This document shows positions 32,070-42,416 of a stretch of DNA of 58,201 bases, piece by piece. The first letter of the stretch is position 1. Every line of letters starts with the position of its first letter. Under the pieces are notes generated by a model. It did not search any database. It was not told where the DNA came from and was given only the letters and a program-made list of their open reading frames with translations. Both the position numbers and the translations under genes were made by a program. The DNA lies in the NCBI RefSeq assembly GCF_002902575.1, contig NZ_PPRD01000145.1:1-58201 (forward strand). Direction: 5' to 3'. This DNA is from Staphylococcus croceilyticus. GTDB lineage: Bacteria; Bacillota; Bacilli; Staphylococcales; Staphylococcaceae.

Positions 32070-32987
32070 TTACGCTTCTCTTAAGCGAATTTCTTCTAAT
32101 AAATCTTTAAATTCTTGTGGTAAGTCAGCTTGGCGTTCAATGTATTCATGTGTCACAGGATGTTCGAAACCAATGACACCTGCATGTAATGCTTGACCAC
32201 CGATATCAAGCGTTTTTCTAGGACCATATTTATGGTCTCCAACTAATGGGAAACCTATATATTTCATATGCACACGAATTTGATGTGTACGTCCTGTTTC
32301 TAATTGACATTCAATTAATGTGTAGTCATTGAAATGCTCTAATACATTAAAATGTGTGACAGCATCTTTACCATTATCGACTACATCCATAGATTGACGA
32401 TCTTTTTCATTACGTCCAATAGGCGCATCAATTGTGCCATAATCATGTGGAATATTGCCATGAACTAATGCCGTATATTTACGCTTAACCGTTTTATCCA
32501 TAAGTTGTTCTACTAGCCCACGATGCGCAATATCATTTTTAGCAACCATTAATAAACCTGACGTATCTTTATCGATACGGTGCACAATACCTGGACGAAT
32601 TTCTCCATTAATGCCTGATAAATCTTTGATTTGATACATTAATCCATTAACTAAAGTACCAGTATAATGACCTGGTGATGGATGAACTACCATGCCTTTA
32701 GGCTTATATACAATAGCTACATCTTCATCTTCGTAATAGATGTCTAAGTTTAAATTCTCAGGTTGTATATCCGCTTCAACGACTTCTTTTTCAGTCACTA
32801 CAATCGCATCATTCATTTTAACTTTATAATTTGATTTAATGACTTTGTCATTAACTGTCACAAGTCCTTCTTTAATCCAATCTTGAATTTGACTTCGAGA
32901 CCATTCTCCATTGAAATCAGAAAGTAATTTATCAATTCGTTGTCCAACGAGTTCATTATTATCTATCTTATACTCATATGTTTCCAA
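32070..32987 (-). CDS. RluD-family 23S rRNA pseudouridine synthase
   Basis: Converts uridines to pseudouridine in 23S rRNA. The 305-aa protein has an N-terminal S4 RNA-binding domain (about 15-70) and the RluA/RluD catalytic domain with HRIDKDTSGLLMVAK (catalytic D139), followed by GRTHQIRVHMKYIGFPLVGD. The exact target sites cannot be read from sequence. The start appears to be TTG at 32987, 7 nt after AGGAGG. It follows lspA by 11 nt, as in Bacillus (lspA-ylyB). Confidence 0.94.
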   Translation of the reverse strand: METYEYKIDNNELVGQRIDKLLSDFNGEWSRSQIQDWIKEGLVTVNDKVIKSNYKVKMNDAIVVTEKEVVEADIQPENLNLDIYYEDEDVAIVYKPKGMVVHPSPGHYTGTLVNGLMYQIKDLSGINGEIRPGIVHRIDKDTSGLLMVAKNDIAHRGLVEQLMDKTVKRKYTALVHGNIPHDYGTIDAPIGRNEKDRQSMDVVDNGKDAVTHFNVLEHFNDYTLIECQLETGRTHQIRVHMKYIGFPLVGDHKYGPRKTLDIGGQALHAGVIGFEHPVTHEYIERQADLPQEFKDLLEEIRLREA

Positions 32988-32998
32988 AGTATAACCTC

Positions 32999-33475
32999 CT
33001 ATCCTTTTGATGTCGCATCTTTGATTAAAGCAATGATGACTAATAATACGCCTATAGTTAAACTTGAATCCGCTACGTTAAATATCGGAAAAGCATAGCC
33101 AAAAATATTTGTATCAATAAAGTCTACTACCTCACCATTAAATAAACGATCAATAAAGTTACCTAATGCACCAGCAAACAACAAACTAATCGCTACTTGC
33201 ATAAATAAATTATATTTTGCTTCTTTAATATAAAATAATACGAGCACTACTAAAATAATAAGTGTAATAATGTAAAAGAAACCCATCTTACCACTTAAAA
33301 TCCCCCATGCTGCACCATCATTTCTATGAGACGTTATACTTAAGAAATTGGGAATTACTTCATAAGAATCTCCAATATTCATCGTCGTCGCGATTATACG
33401 TTTCGTTAATTGGTCAATGACTAAAATAACAATCGCTATGATAAGTGAAATCCCAATATAATATTTCTTTTTCAT
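32999..33475 (-). CDS. lspA: lipoprotein signal peptidase II
   Basis: Cleaves the signal peptide of prolipoproteins after lipid attachment. The 158-aa membrane protein has four hydrophobic segments and the catalytic aspartates D118 (GEVVDFID) and D136 (FNVADSSLTIG), plus the conserved GALGNFIDR. Length is typical. It is co-transcribed with the pseudouridine synthase. Confidence 0.97.
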   Translation of the reverse strand: MKKKYYIGISLIIAIVILVIDQLTKRIIATTMNIGDSYEVIPNFLSITSHRNDGAAWGILSGKMGFFYIITLIILVVLVLFYIKEAKYNLFMQVAISLLFAGALGNFIDRLFNGEVVDFIDTNIFGYAFPIFNVADSSLTIGVLLVIIALIKDATSKG

Positions 33476-33586
33476 TCACGTGCCTCCATTCACACCTCAA
33501 TGCTTTGACAACACTCTACATTATAGCTTAATAGACTTTATAAAAAAAGCTACAGTTATAATCTCAAACGATTAAAATTTCATCTA

Positions 33587-34060
33587 TTACGCTTTAGTAT
33601 TATTTTTAGGATGAATGTAGTTATAATCTTTTACTTCATAAGTACCAATATGTCTTCTTGTTACTTCATATGGTTTTCTATAGTTCATATCAGACACTGT
33701 AAGCGAACCATTATCATTTACTTTTTCTACATAAGCAACATGGCCATGATCCCCTTCAGAAGTTTGTAATATTGAACCAGCTTTTGGATGCTCATCTACT
33801 TTGTAACCCTCATCCTCAGCTTTGGATGCCCAATACTTGGCATCACCCCATTTGTTGTTAATCATATTTCCGTCTTGACGAATACGATCGAAGGCATAAT
33901 ACGTGCACTGTCCCTTAACATAAGTATTAAATTTCATTGGATTGCTTTGCCAAAAGTGGATAGTAGGTTCCGTCATATCTTGATTATCTACGCCATCGTA
34001 AAGCGCACCCCCTGTTAAAAGTGCACTTCCAACTACTATTATTAATAAGAATTTTTTCAT
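33587..34060 (-). CDS. secreted CHAP-domain protein (putative cell-wall amidase/endopeptidase)
   Basis: A 157-aa exported protein: a signal sequence (KK, then a hydrophobic stretch 4-20) followed directly by a compact CHAP domain. Catalytic residues are visible as C52 in GQCTYYAFDRIR and H107 in DHGHVAYVEKV, with SDMNYR supplying the third polar residue. No SH3b or LysM cell-wall binding domain is present, so targeting may depend on charge or partners. The fold resembles Ssa/Sle-type staphylococcal hydrolases. Substrate bond is unknown. Its position upstream of lspA is probably incidental; a weak hairpin with T7 lies after it (33540-33590). Confidence 0.85.
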   Translation of the reverse strand: MKKFLLIIVVGSALLTGGALYDGVDNQDMTEPTIHFWQSNPMKFNTYVKGQCTYYAFDRIRQDGNMINNKWGDAKYWASKAEDEGYKVDEHPKAGSILQTSEGDHGHVAYVEKVNDNGSLTVSDMNYRKPYEVTRRHIGTYEVKDYNYIHPKNNTKA

Positions 34061-34451
34061 TTTATCACACTACTTCTATCGAATTAAATTGGAATAAGAA
34101 AATATAAGACTCTTCAATTTTTGTATAAGTGATTTGAGAATATTAAACAATAAGTAGAATTATTCTCGTCATATTTTAAATTAGATAATTATGAGTGAAT
34201 TGCGTAATGGTACTATTTGGACAGAAGCTAATAAAAGAGAGAAATTATCTAAGGAAGCTATTCGTTCTAATCAAAATTATTTTATAATATCATTATCTAC
34301 TTGTGTATTTCAAAAATCACTACATAAAACAATTCATTTAAATTTACTACAAAATATTAAATATTTTATCAATAATATAGATAGTTTGCAATTTATTAGT
34401 TTGTTATTTTGAAATTTTATAAAAAAAGGCCAACTCACTGAATCAATTTAA
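34061..34451. other. intergenic region between the CHAP gene and the SDR gene
   Basis: About 390 bp, strongly AT-rich. An open frame of 73 codons on the plus strand (34191-34412) lacks a ribosome binding site and recognisable domain, and I do not call it. The CHAP promoter should lie near 34080-34150 on the minus strand. Confidence 0.5.
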
Positions 34452-34465
34452 TCAGCGAATTGACC
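34423..34465 (-). terminator. terminator containing the SDR gene's stop codon
   Basis: A 14-bp stem with G-U pairs (34428-34441 with 34452-34465) followed by TTTTTTT on the minus strand. The stop TGA of the upstream gene lies inside the 5' arm. Confidence 0.9.
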
Positions 34466-35990
34466 TATCAGTGATACGTATATTATTTTTTAAACTATTA
34501 TAAATTTTAGCGCCTACAAATGCGCCCACAATAGCGCCAGTAGTCATGGCCAAATTACTTACAAATGTTTCTTTTTGAGAAGACTGTTGCTTTTCTTCAG
34601 CTAAATGATTCATATGTTTCATGAAAATGTCCATTACAGCTTTATGAGCATTCGCTTGTGTATATTTGTAAATCGACCATGGTAAAGTTGGTTCATATTC
34701 TTGGAGAGCGATCAAACCTTCATTTGAATCTAGAATACGTCTAAATTCGAATCTAGCATTACCACCATCTCTAGCTAATGCAAGATCGCCACCCACGATT
34801 CTATATACAATCATTTCGTTTGTAGAGTCGTGTTCATCTCTCTCCATTCTCAAAATAAATTTATTAATTAGAGGTAAATGAATGTTGAATTCATATTCAT
34901 TAATATTGCCATTAACTAAGTGTAATGTTATATCATTAATAAATTTTGCATATTCTTGAGCTACATCACGCATTGAATAACTTTTAGGTATTTTAAATCT
35001 TGTAATAGCACGAACATCTTTGATCTCGTCTTTTTTATCTTTAGAACTCTTAGATTTAGATTGCTTACTTTTTTTCACTTGGCCTTGCTTTTCTTCTTCT
35101 TTTAAAGCTTTTTTCACACTTTCTTCGTAACTAATCTCACCAATTGAAAGTTCAGGATGAATACGATGAGGTTGTGGAATCATATCGTGAACTAAGCTAT
35201 TCATTAAAGGATAAACCATTTCTTTTGGCACTTGTGATATTAACTGCACCCAATAACGACTTGCCCATATAGGGATAATCGGTAAATCTAATATAGGTAA
35301 AGGTTTGTCTAATACGCTGGCTGTACGCTTAATTAGCTCTTTATAGTTCATTACTTCTGGACCAGTTATATCAAATGCTTCATTTTCATTTGGTAAACGG
35401 TCTACTAATGCCGCCAATTTATTAATGACATCTTCGATAGCTACTGGTGCAATCATATGGTAGGCCCAACTAGGAAGAATCATTGCTGGTAAACGATCAA
35501 CTAATCTTTTTAAGATAGGATATGAACTACCTTTAGCACCAATAATTAAACCAGCACGCAATGTACTTACTGGAACACCATACGAACCAAGAATTTTTTC
35601 ACATTCTAAACGGCTACGTAAATGAGGTGATAGATGATCATCCTTAGGAATGATACCGCTCATGAAAACAATATGGTTGACCCCTTGTGCTTTAGCAGCA
35701 CGTGCAAAGTTATCTGCAAGCAATGCATCCATATCTTCGAAATTAGCTTGAGTTAATTTTGCACTTGGCATCATAGAATGTACTAAATATATTGCAGTAT
35801 CAATGCCTTCCATAACCTCTGTAATTTCATCTAAATCAAATAAATCTGCTGCTTTCCAAGTTACGTTCTGTTCATCTTCTTTACTGTCTGCATGACGTGA
35901 AATTGCTATAATTTCGTGATTCTCTTTTAATTGCTCTTTTAAATGACCTCCAATATAACCCGAAGCCCCTGTTAACAAAACTTTACCCAT
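34452..35990 (-). CDS. atypical SDR / NAD(P)-binding NmrA-like protein with C-terminal extension
   Basis: A 512-aa protein. The first 290 or so residues form a Rossmann fold of the atypical SDR class, with the nucleotide motif GASGYIGGHL near the N-terminus and segments IYLVHSMMPSA and HIVFMSGIIPKD. A Lys/Ser-rich linker (KKSKQSKSKSSKDKKDE) leads to a second domain of the DUF2867 type, and a small hydrophobic stretch (MTTGAIVGAFVGAKIYNS) lies near the C-terminus. The substrate is unknown. I start at ATG 35990, 7 nt after AGGAG, rather than 30 nt upstream. It is monocistronic and upstream of the CHAP gene. Confidence 0.8.
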   Translation of the reverse strand: MGKVLLTGASGYIGGHLKEQLKENHEIIAISRHADSKEDEQNVTWKAADLFDLDEITEVMEGIDTAIYLVHSMMPSAKLTQANFEDMDALLADNFARAAKAQGVNHIVFMSGIIPKDDHLSPHLRSRLECEKILGSYGVPVSTLRAGLIIGAKGSSYPILKRLVDRLPAMILPSWAYHMIAPVAIEDVINKLAALVDRLPNENEAFDITGPEVMNYKELIKRTASVLDKPLPILDLPIIPIWASRYWVQLISQVPKEMVYPLMNSLVHDMIPQPHRIHPELSIGEISYEESVKKALKEEEKQGQVKKSKQSKSKSSKDKKDEIKDVRAITRFKIPKSYSMRDVAQEYAKFINDITLHLVNGNINEYEFNIHLPLINKFILRMERDEHDSTNEMIVYRIVGGDLALARDGGNARFEFRRILDSNEGLIALQEYEPTLPWSIYKYTQANAHKAVMDIFMKHMNHLAEEKQQSSQKETFVSNLAMTTGAIVGAFVGAKIYNSLKNNIRITDRSIR

Positions 35991-36180
35991 AATGCCACTC
36001 CTTTTGTCTTTTATATTCAAAACATATCTATATTTAATTTATCGTATAAGAAAGCGTTTAAGCTTATTTATAAGATGTAATATCCCAATCAAACTAATAC
36101 CAAACATTAAACATTAATTAAATTAAATGAAACAAAATGTATTTTAAAAAAAATAAGTTTCAGTTTTAAATAAGTATATA

Positions 36181-36225
36181 AAAAAAGTCATATTTGCGAT
36201 AAGTTCAATCACAAATATGACTTTT
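36181..36225 (-). terminator. terminator of ileS
   Basis: AAAAGTCATATTTGTGATTG pairs with ATCGCAAATATGACTTTT on the minus strand with T7 following. Confidence 0.9.
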
Positions 36226-36254
36226 GAATTAGCATTTAAACTATATAATCAATA

Positions 36255-39005
36255 TTAAACTAATGTTTTAACAACGTCTTGGCAACGTGGACATAAATGT
36301 TCAAGTTCTCCAACTGAACCTAATTCATCACTATAGTTCCAGCATCTTTCACACTTTTCACCTTCAGCGTGTTCAACACGAACATCGCCATGGTAATAAG
36401 ATTCACCATTCTCAACTGTATCAGTCACTTCTACTTGTGAAACGATAAATAATTGTTGTAAATCTTTAAATTGTTGTAAGAATTCAGCAGCTTTGAAGTG
36501 TTCGTTATTACCAATAACGACTTTAGCTTCTAATGATTTACCAATTACTTTATTATTACGTGCCACTTCTAAAGCTCGGTTAACATCATCACGTAACGCC
36601 ATTAATTGATTCCATTTATCTAATAATTCTCGATCAACCTCTACAACTTTAGGCATATCAGTTAAATGAACGCTTTCTTCTTTAACGTGTGGTGTATGAG
36701 ACCATACTTCTTCAGCAGTGTGAACTAAGATTGGTGCTAATAATTTAGTCATATCAACTAAGATTTGATATAACACGGTTTGCATGCTACGACGTTTATG
36801 CGCATTTTTCTCTTCAATATAAAGAATGTCTTTACCATAATCTAGATAGAAATTACTTAATTCAACATTAATGAAGTTTTGAACTTCTTGATAAATGTTT
36901 AAGTAATCGAAGTTATCGTAATGATTAATAGTGCTAGCTGTAAATTCACGTAAACGATTTAATAAGTAACGATCTACTTCTAATAAATCCGCTTCTGGTA
37001 CAGCATCTGTCTCTGGATTAAAATCATTAATGTTACCTAACATAAATCTTAATGTATTTCTGATTTTACGATATACATCAGAAGTTTGTTTTAAAATTTC
37101 ATCTGAGATACGTACATCAGCTAAATAGTCAGTACTACTTACCCAAAGACGTGCAATATCGGCACCTTTTTGTTTTACTACTTGGTCTGGCACAATAACA
37201 TTACCAAGTGATTTACTCATTTTCTTGCCTTCTCCGTCCATTACGAAACCGTGAGATAATAAGAATTTATATGGTGCTTGACCTCTTGTAGCAACTGCAG
37301 TTGTGATTGATGAGTTAAACCAACCACGATATTGGTCACTACCTTCAAAGTATAAATCAGCTGGGAAACTTAATTCTGGACGATTTTCTAATACACCTCT
37401 ATGAGAAGAACCAGAATCAAACCATACGTCCATAATATCTGTTTCTTTAGTAAATTCACCGTTTGGACTTCCTGGATGTGTAAATCCTTCTGGTAATAAA
37501 TCTTTAGCTTCTCTTTCGAACCAAATATTTGAACCATGTTCAGCGAAGAGATCTGCTACATGATTAACTGTTTCTTTAGTCATAATGATGTCACCATTTT
37601 CAGCATAAAATACTGGTAATGGTACGCCCCATACACGTTGACGAGAGATAACCCATTCGCCACGGTCACGAATCATATTATAGATACGTGTTTTACCCCA
37701 ATCTACTTTAAACTCTGTATCTTCAATCGCATCTAAAATATCTTGTCTTACTTTACTAATTGATGCAAACCATTGCGGTGTAGCACGGAAAATAACAGGT
37801 TTTTTAGTACGCCAGTCATGTGGGTAACTATGTGTAATGAAGTCTAATTTTAATAAAGCTTCTTTTTCAGTTAATAAATCTGTAACTGCTTTATTTGCTT
37901 TATCATAGAACATACCTTCAAACTGGCCACCTTCTTCAGTGAAGACACCTTTATCATCTAAAGGACTAATTACTGGTAAGTCATATTTTTGACCTACGAC
38001 ATAGTCATCTTCCCCGTGTCCAGGAGCCGTATGAACACAACCAGTACCTGCATCAGTTGTAACGTGGTCACCATTAATTACTAGTGATACACGATCTAAG
38101 AAAGGATGTTGTGCTTCAACATATTCTAATTCTTTACCTGTGAATTCTTTTTCTAATTGAATAGTATCTTTATCCCAACCTAAAGCTTCTGAAACTGATT
38201 CAGCTAAAGCTTGAGCGATGATATATTTTTTACCATTCACATTGTATTGACCATATTTAAGTTCTGGATGAACTGTAATAGCTACGTTTGATGGAATAGT
38301 CCATGGAGTAGTTGTCCAAATGATAAATTGAGCATCTTCGTCAACTACGCCTTTTGTATCTTTGACATCAAATGCAACATAAATAGATGCCGAACGTTTG
38401 TCATGGTATTCAATTTCAGCCTCTGCTAATGAAGATTCACTTGATGGTGACCAGTATACAGGCTTTTTACCTTTATAAATAAGGCCTTTGTCAGCCATTT
38501 CACCGAATAAACGAATTTGAGCTGCTTCGTATTCAGGTCTTAACGTAATATATGGATTATTAAAATCTCCACGTACACCTAAACGTTTGAAGTCTTGTTT
38601 TTGTAACTCAACTTGTTCTAACGCAAATTCCTTACATTTTTCTCTGAATTCAGCGATAGACATTTTTTTGCGGTCTACACCTTTTTTAGTTAACGCTTGT
38701 TCAATTGGTAAACCATGAGTATCCCAACCAGGAACATACGGTGCATAGAAACCTTGCATTGTTTTGTAACGAACAATGATATCTTTGATGATTTTATTTA
38801 ACGCGTGTCCCATATGAAGATTACCATTCGCATATGGTGGGCCGTCATGAAGAATATACGTTTGATTTCCTTTATTTTTATCTAACGCTTTTTGATAATG
38901 ATCTTCAGCTTCCCATTTCTCTTGAATTTGAGGTTCTTTAGTAGGAAGTCCCCCACGCATTGGAAAATCTGTCTTAGGCATTAATAAAGTATCTTTATAG
39001 TTCAT
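36255..39005 (-). CDS. ileS: isoleucyl-tRNA synthetase
   Basis: Charges tRNA-Ile; the target of mupirocin. The 916-aa class I synthetase has the HIGH motif as HMGH at 64-67 ([12 protein letters not shown]), an editing CP1 domain, KMSKSLGN near 595, and a C-terminal zinc site (CERCWNY and CPRC). It matches the normal chromosomal IleS1 type, not the plasmid MupA type. Expression is controlled by the T-box leader just upstream. Confidence 0.98.
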   Translation of the reverse strand: MNYKDTLLMPKTDFPMRGGLPTKEPQIQEKWEAEDHYQKALDKNKGNQTYILHDGPPYANGNLHMGHALNKIIKDIIVRYKTMQGFYAPYVPGWDTHGLPIEQALTKKGVDRKKMSIAEFREKCKEFALEQVELQKQDFKRLGVRGDFNNPYITLRPEYEAAQIRLFGEMADKGLIYKGKKPVYWSPSSESSLAEAEIEYHDKRSASIYVAFDVKDTKGVVDEDAQFIIWTTTPWTIPSNVAITVHPELKYGQYNVNGKKYIIAQALAESVSEALGWDKDTIQLEKEFTGKELEYVEAQHPFLDRVSLVINGDHVTTDAGTGCVHTAPGHGEDDYVVGQKYDLPVISPLDDKGVFTEEGGQFEGMFYDKANKAVTDLLTEKEALLKLDFITHSYPHDWRTKKPVIFRATPQWFASISKVRQDILDAIEDTEFKVDWGKTRIYNMIRDRGEWVISRQRVWGVPLPVFYAENGDIIMTKETVNHVADLFAEHGSNIWFEREAKDLLPEGFTHPGSPNGEFTKETDIMDVWFDSGSSHRGVLENRPELSFPADLYFEGSDQYRGWFNSSITTAVATRGQAPYKFLLSHGFVMDGEGKKMSKSLGNVIVPDQVVKQKGADIARLWVSSTDYLADVRISDEILKQTSDVYRKIRNTLRFMLGNINDFNPETDAVPEADLLEVDRYLLNRLREFTASTINHYDNFDYLNIYQEVQNFINVELSNFYLDYGKDILYIEEKNAHKRRSMQTVLYQILVDMTKLLAPILVHTAEEVWSHTPHVKEESVHLTDMPKVVEVDRELLDKWNQLMALRDDVNRALEVARNNKVIGKSLEAKVVIGNNEHFKAAEFLQQFKDLQQLFIVSQVEVTDTVENGESYYHGDVRVEHAEGEKCERCWNYSDELGSVGELEHLCPRCQDVVKTLV

Positions 39006-39026
39006 ATTTGTTTCACTCCTTAAATA

Positions 39027-39219
39027 TAAAAAAGAACTCTAAGTTCAATTAACAGGGACGGAGATTCCGCGGTACCACCCTTATTAACTCAACTTAGAGT
39101 TCTCTCATGTTACTTATTTTAATATCGCAAGTCAGTGATATAAGAAATATCCTTTTACTAGGCTCTCACCATATCCTAGCTCGCTGTGAAAAGATAACTA
39201 TTTCTCACGTGTCTGACTT
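39027..39219 (-). promoter_or_regulatory. T-box riboswitch of ileS
   Basis: On the minus strand Stem I is closed by AAGTCAG/CTGACTT (39213-39219 with 39129-39135). An AUC isoleucine specifier sits at 39137-39139, and the apical region reads AGCGAGCTAGG...GAGAGCCTAGTA. The T-box AGGGTGGTACCGCGG is at 39067-39081. The terminator stem AGAACTCTAAGTT...AACTTAGAGTTCT is followed by TTTTTT (ending at 39027). Uncharged tRNA-Ile should favour the antiterminator through the GGTGG sequence. It occupies nearly the whole divIVA-ileS gap. Confidence 0.97.
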
Positions 39220-39232
39220 AATTCAAATCATA

Positions 39233-39895
39233 TTATTTAGTAGATGTTGACTCACTGTTACTTACATTTGCTGTAGAAGTAGCAGATTCACTAGTATGTG
39301 TTGATGTAGCTGATGTATCAGTATTTGTATTCTCAGCCTGTTGATTTTGTGCATTAAGTTGTTCTTCAGGTGTAATATCTTGTTTATTTAAATGTTGAAA
39401 ATTTTCTTGAGTAACTTGTTCAGCATCTATATCATAATTTAATAAATAATCCCAATCATCATTTTTTAATAAATCTAATTGAGCTTCAACAAGCATACGG
39501 AAACGAGAACGGAAAACTTTAGATTGACGTTTCATATCCTCAGTTTGGAATGATAAATGACGTGCTTTTTCAATCGCATCATTTACAATCACATCTGCTT
39601 GAGCTTGAGCTTTGGCAATTGTAGCTTCTGCTTCTTTATTCGCTGCCACTTTAACTTGCTCACCTGCTTGTTGAGCTTGAACTAAAGCATCACTTACAGA
39701 TTGATGAACTTGTTGATAAGATTTAATATTAGTATCTCTCTCTTCAACTACTTTTTCAAGTTGTTTTTTTTCTTCTTTTAAACGTTCAATTTCATTACTT
39801 AATTGAGTTAAATAATCACTTACTTCAGCAGGTTCTAAACCATTTTTTACTTTTGTAAATTCTTTATTTTTAATTTCATTCGGTGTAAAAGGCAT
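39233..39895 (-). CDS. divIVA: cell division protein DivIVA
   Basis: DivIVA senses negative membrane curvature and organises pole and septum proteins. The 220-aa protein has the N-terminal membrane-binding domain (MPFTPNEIKNKEFTKVKNGL) and long coiled coils (about 30-60 and 80-140). A Gln/Ser/Thr-rich tail ends it. It is the last gene of the yggS-sepF-yggT-ylmH-divIVA run. Confidence 0.96.
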   Translation of the reverse strand: MPFTPNEIKNKEFTKVKNGLEPAEVSDYLTQLSNEIERLKEEKKQLEKVVEERDTNIKSYQQVHQSVSDALVQAQQAGEQVKVAANKEAEATIAKAQAQADVIVNDAIEKARHLSFQTEDMKRQSKVFRSRFRMLVEAQLDLLKNDDWDYLLNYDIDAEQVTQENFQHLNKQDITPEEQLNAQNQQAENTNTDTSATSTHTSESATSTANVSNSESTSTK

Positions 39896-39951
39896 CTTAT
39901 ATCCTCCTCAAATCGGACTTTTTATAAACACTTATTCCAAATCTTATACCT

Positions 39952-40722
39952 TTATTTAAATAATGTTTGGTAAGTAATATGAATTTTATCTTTTTTCGTG
40001 CGACCACCCACATCGGTAATTTGAGCTCGCCCAAAACCTTGAATGGATAGTAAATCATTGATTTGTACTTGGAAATCTGGAGAATCGATAATGGTATGAT
40101 TCACTTTTACGCGTTTTTTCTCAATAAGTTGTTTCGCAATTGCTCTCGATTTATGAATCATTTCTTTTAAAACGACATCTAATCTTAACGCGCTAACTGT
40201 GCTACCATGACTCTTCCAATTCTCTACTGATTGTATCATATCTTTAAATGGAATAGAATTAAGTTTAACTGATGCACCTTTAATCTTCGTTAATTCTGTC
40301 ATAATATATGATTCTAATTGTTTTGTCAAAACGAATTGTATCGTTTCTCCTACTACAATATCGCCTACTTGTTCTCTTTCAATACCTAGTGACATTAACG
40401 TTCCCAATACATGTTGGTGTTGAAGTGTGACAAATTTTTCAGGATAATCAATTTGAATTAGCGTAATTTCATAATCTTCTTCAGTAGGTTCATAGTAACA
40501 TGGCGCAATAATGGCTCTTTTTCTCTCAGAATGAGGGCCGCCAAAAAATTGCACATGCATATCGTCAAAACTTCCAACAACTACTTCAAGAATATATTGT
40601 CCTCTAGGATCTAAAAAGTTTGTTAGTACTGGAGCATATTGGTGATTCACTTGATCACATTTATCGATTAATTGATCAATCAAAGGATGTTCTTCATTTC
40701 TAAAGTGTTGATAAATATCTAT
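39952..40722 (-). CDS. ylmH: S4-domain RNA-binding protein YlmH (RqcP), probable ATA start
   Basis: YlmH/RqcP stabilises tRNA on stalled 50S subunits during alanine tailing, working with RqcH. The C-terminal S4 domain (about the last 75 residues: SRAIAKQLIEKKRVKVNHTI) and N-terminal region are clear. The usual N-terminus (xDIYQHFRNEEHP) is encoded upstream of the first ATG/GTG/TTG-type start, which is TTG at 40683. In frame, 13 codons upstream at 40720-40722, is ATA, 8 nt from a strong GGGAGG; another ATA (40723-40725) is 5 nt away. With ATA the product is 256 aa, close to the family norm of about 257. TTG at 40683 would remove conserved residues and has no ribosome binding site. Confidence 0.8.
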   Translation of the reverse strand: MDIYQHFRNEEHPLIDQLIDKCDQVNHQYAPVLTNFLDPRGQYILEVVVGSFDDMHVQFFGGPHSERKRAIIAPCYYEPTEEDYEITLIQIDYPEKFVTLQHQHVLGTLMSLGIEREQVGDIVVGETIQFVLTKQLESYIMTELTKIKGASVKLNSIPFKDMIQSVENWKSHGSTVSALRLDVVLKEMIHKSRAIAKQLIEKKRVKVNHTIIDSPDFQVQINDLLSIQGFGRAQITDVGGRTKKDKIHITYQTLFK

Positions 40723-40801
40723 TATAGGTACCTCCCTTTTTTTATTTTTCGGAAAATGAACTTACTATTATATTAACTATGAACTTAAGACTAAACATGA
40801 T

Positions 40802-40833
40802 AGGAGGCTAAGACAAATGAATGTCCTAGCCTC
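40802..40833. other. hairpin between yggT and ylmH
   Basis: GAGGCTAGGACA and TGTCTTAGCCTC pair around ATTCAT on the minus strand. No T run follows, so it is not a normal terminator; it may be an RNA processing or stability element. Confidence 0.5.
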
Positions 40834-40842
40834 TTCAAAAAT

Positions 40843-41139
40843 TTATTTCATTATTAAATAATTTATAATCATAGCAAAAATACTTTTTAATCCCCATTGG
40901 AATAAAACTAGTACAAATAATGCTACAAGTGATGAAATATCAATCATACCAATTGGGGGAATAATTTTTCTAAACGGCTCTAAAAATGGCTCATAAATTT
41001 TAGATAAAAATTCACCAAATTTAGACTCCCTGATACTTGGCACCCATGATGTGAAGAAATAAATAATCATACCAAAATAGTAGATTTGAACTAGCACAAG
41101 TATAAAGTTAAATATATTAGCTAATAGGCCGATGTCCAT
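40843..41139 (-). CDS. YggT family membrane protein
   Basis: A 98-aa membrane protein with two hydrophobic regions of the YggT (YlmG) family, separated by the conserved segment KIYEPFLEPFRKIIPPIGMIDISSL only in part shown here as EPFLEPFRKIIPP. The family is linked to division-site or cofactor insertion functions but is not well defined. It lies between sepF and ylmH, its usual place. Confidence 0.9.
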   Translation of the reverse strand: MDIGLLANIFNFILVLVQIYYFGMIIYFFTSWVPSIRESKFGEFLSKIYEPFLEPFRKIIPPIGMIDISSLVALFVLVLFQWGLKSIFAMIINYLIMK

Positions 41140-41151
41140 AGACTATTCTCC

Positions 41152-41745
41152 TTACTCGTAATGATGCGCTTCCATTTGTTCGATATGATCAGTAATACTT
41201 CCAGCGACCTCTACATTATCAGGCGTACAAAGGAAAATATCAGTACCAACACGTTGAATATCTCCACCAATTGCATATACAGTGCCACTCAAAAAGTCGA
41301 TAATACGTTTAGCTGATACTTTATCAATGCGTTGTAAATTAACTAAAGTCGCACGACGATTTTTTAATTCGTCTGCAATATCTTGTGTATCTGAGAAAAC
41401 ACGAGGTTCGAATAAACACATTTTTGAACTTTCATATGTAGAATAACCTTGTGTAGATTGGTTCATAGTTACTACGTTTTTAGAATTCGACTTAGTAGGC
41501 GTATTGTTCATACGATTCTTCCTTTCCTCTGTGTTATAATTTCGTGATGTTTTCTTTTGAGGCACTGTCTTCAAATTATTTTGTTGTGTTTGTGGTCGCT
41601 CTGTTGTTTGATTTTGTTGTGCTTTATTTTGTGTTTCTTCCCTTTGAACGACACGTTGTTGACGTTCTTCAGGACTTTCTACTTCTTCTTCATCTTCCAT
41701 TAGAAAAAAATTATTAAATAAATCTTTAATAGCCACGGGGCTCAC
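41152..41745 (-). CDS. sepF: cell division protein SepF
   Basis: SepF polymerises at the septum and tethers FtsZ to the membrane. The 197-aa protein begins with the membrane-binding helix ([14 protein letters not shown]), continues with a Gln/Asn/Arg-rich linker, and ends with the SepF core (about 105-190, including [20 protein letters not shown] and [18 protein letters not shown]). Start is GTG: either at 41745 (7 nt from GGAG) or at 41736 (8 nt from AGGAG); both are possible. It overlaps the yggS end. Confidence 0.95.
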   Translation of the reverse strand: MSPVAIKDLFNNFFLMEDEEEVESPEERQQRVVQREETQNKAQQNQTTERPQTQQNNLKTVPQKKTSRNYNTEERKNRMNNTPTKSNSKNVVTMNQSTQGYSTYESSKMCLFEPRVFSDTQDIADELKNRRATLVNLQRIDKVSAKRIIDFLSGTVYAIGGDIQRVGTDIFLCTPDNVEVAGSITDHIEQMEAHHYE

Positions 41746-41747
41746 TC

Positions 41748-42416
41748 CTATTCTCCGACAAGTTTAGTCCCTATTCTGATAAATGAAGCACCTTCCTCTA
41801 TAGCAATTTGGTAATCATTACTCATTCCCATAGATAATAACTCGCACGGTGCATAATCTAATTTAAGGTTTTTAATTTCGTTACGTTTTAATCTTAATTG
41901 TTTAAATAATTGACGAATATAATCACTATCTTCAGTATAAGGCGCCATAGTCATTAAACCAACAACTTTAATATTACTAAATTGTTGAAGTTGTTGAATA
42001 AAGTCATACACTTCATCTAATGCAATACCATGCTTACTTTCCTCACCTGAAACATTAACTTGCACAAAGCATGAAATAACATGGTCTGCTCTTTTATTAA
42101 TTTCCTTGGCAAGACTTAAGCGATCTAATGCATGAAGATAATCTATTTCGTTAATAACTTCTTTAACTTTTCTTGATTGTAAAGAGCCAATAAAATGCAT
42201 AGTAACATCGTCAGGCAACGCTTTTTTCTTCTCAAGAAATCCTTCTAAACGGTTCTCTCCAAAATGGCGTAAACCTGCTTCATATGCTTCTTTAGCTCGG
42301 TCTATTGTAACATATTTTGTAACCGCAATCACGTCAGGTACAGTAGAAGTCTCACTTTTGTCAATATGCTTATTAATTTCATTTTTAATTGCTTCTAAAT
42401 TTTGTTTTACTTCCAT
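41748..42416 (-). CDS. YggS family pyridoxal phosphate homeostasis protein
   Basis: A 222-aa PLP-binding TIM-barrel protein (PLPBP/YggS, YlmE in Bacillus) with the PLP lysine K34 in VIAVTKYV and motifs [10 protein letters not shown] and [16 protein letters not shown]. It controls vitamin B6 and amino-acid balance and has no known catalytic activity. Confidence 0.94.
   Translation of the reverse strand: MEVKQNLEAIKNEINKHIDKSETSTVPDVIAVTKYVTIDRAKEAYEAGLRHFGENRLEGFLEKKKALPDDVTMHFIGSLQSRKVKEVINEIDYLHALDRLSLAKEINKRADHVISCFVQVNVSGEESKHGIALDEVYDFIQQLQQFSNIKVVGLMTMAPYTEDSDYIRQLFKQLRLKRNEIKNLKLDYAPCELLSMGMSNDYQIAIEEGASFIRIGTKLVGE

Noticed and set aside
34191..34412. 73-codon open frame on the plus strand in the CHAP-SDR gap
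   Set aside because: No ribosome binding site, no promoter or recognisable domain, and composition like the surrounding AT-rich spacer; probably chance.
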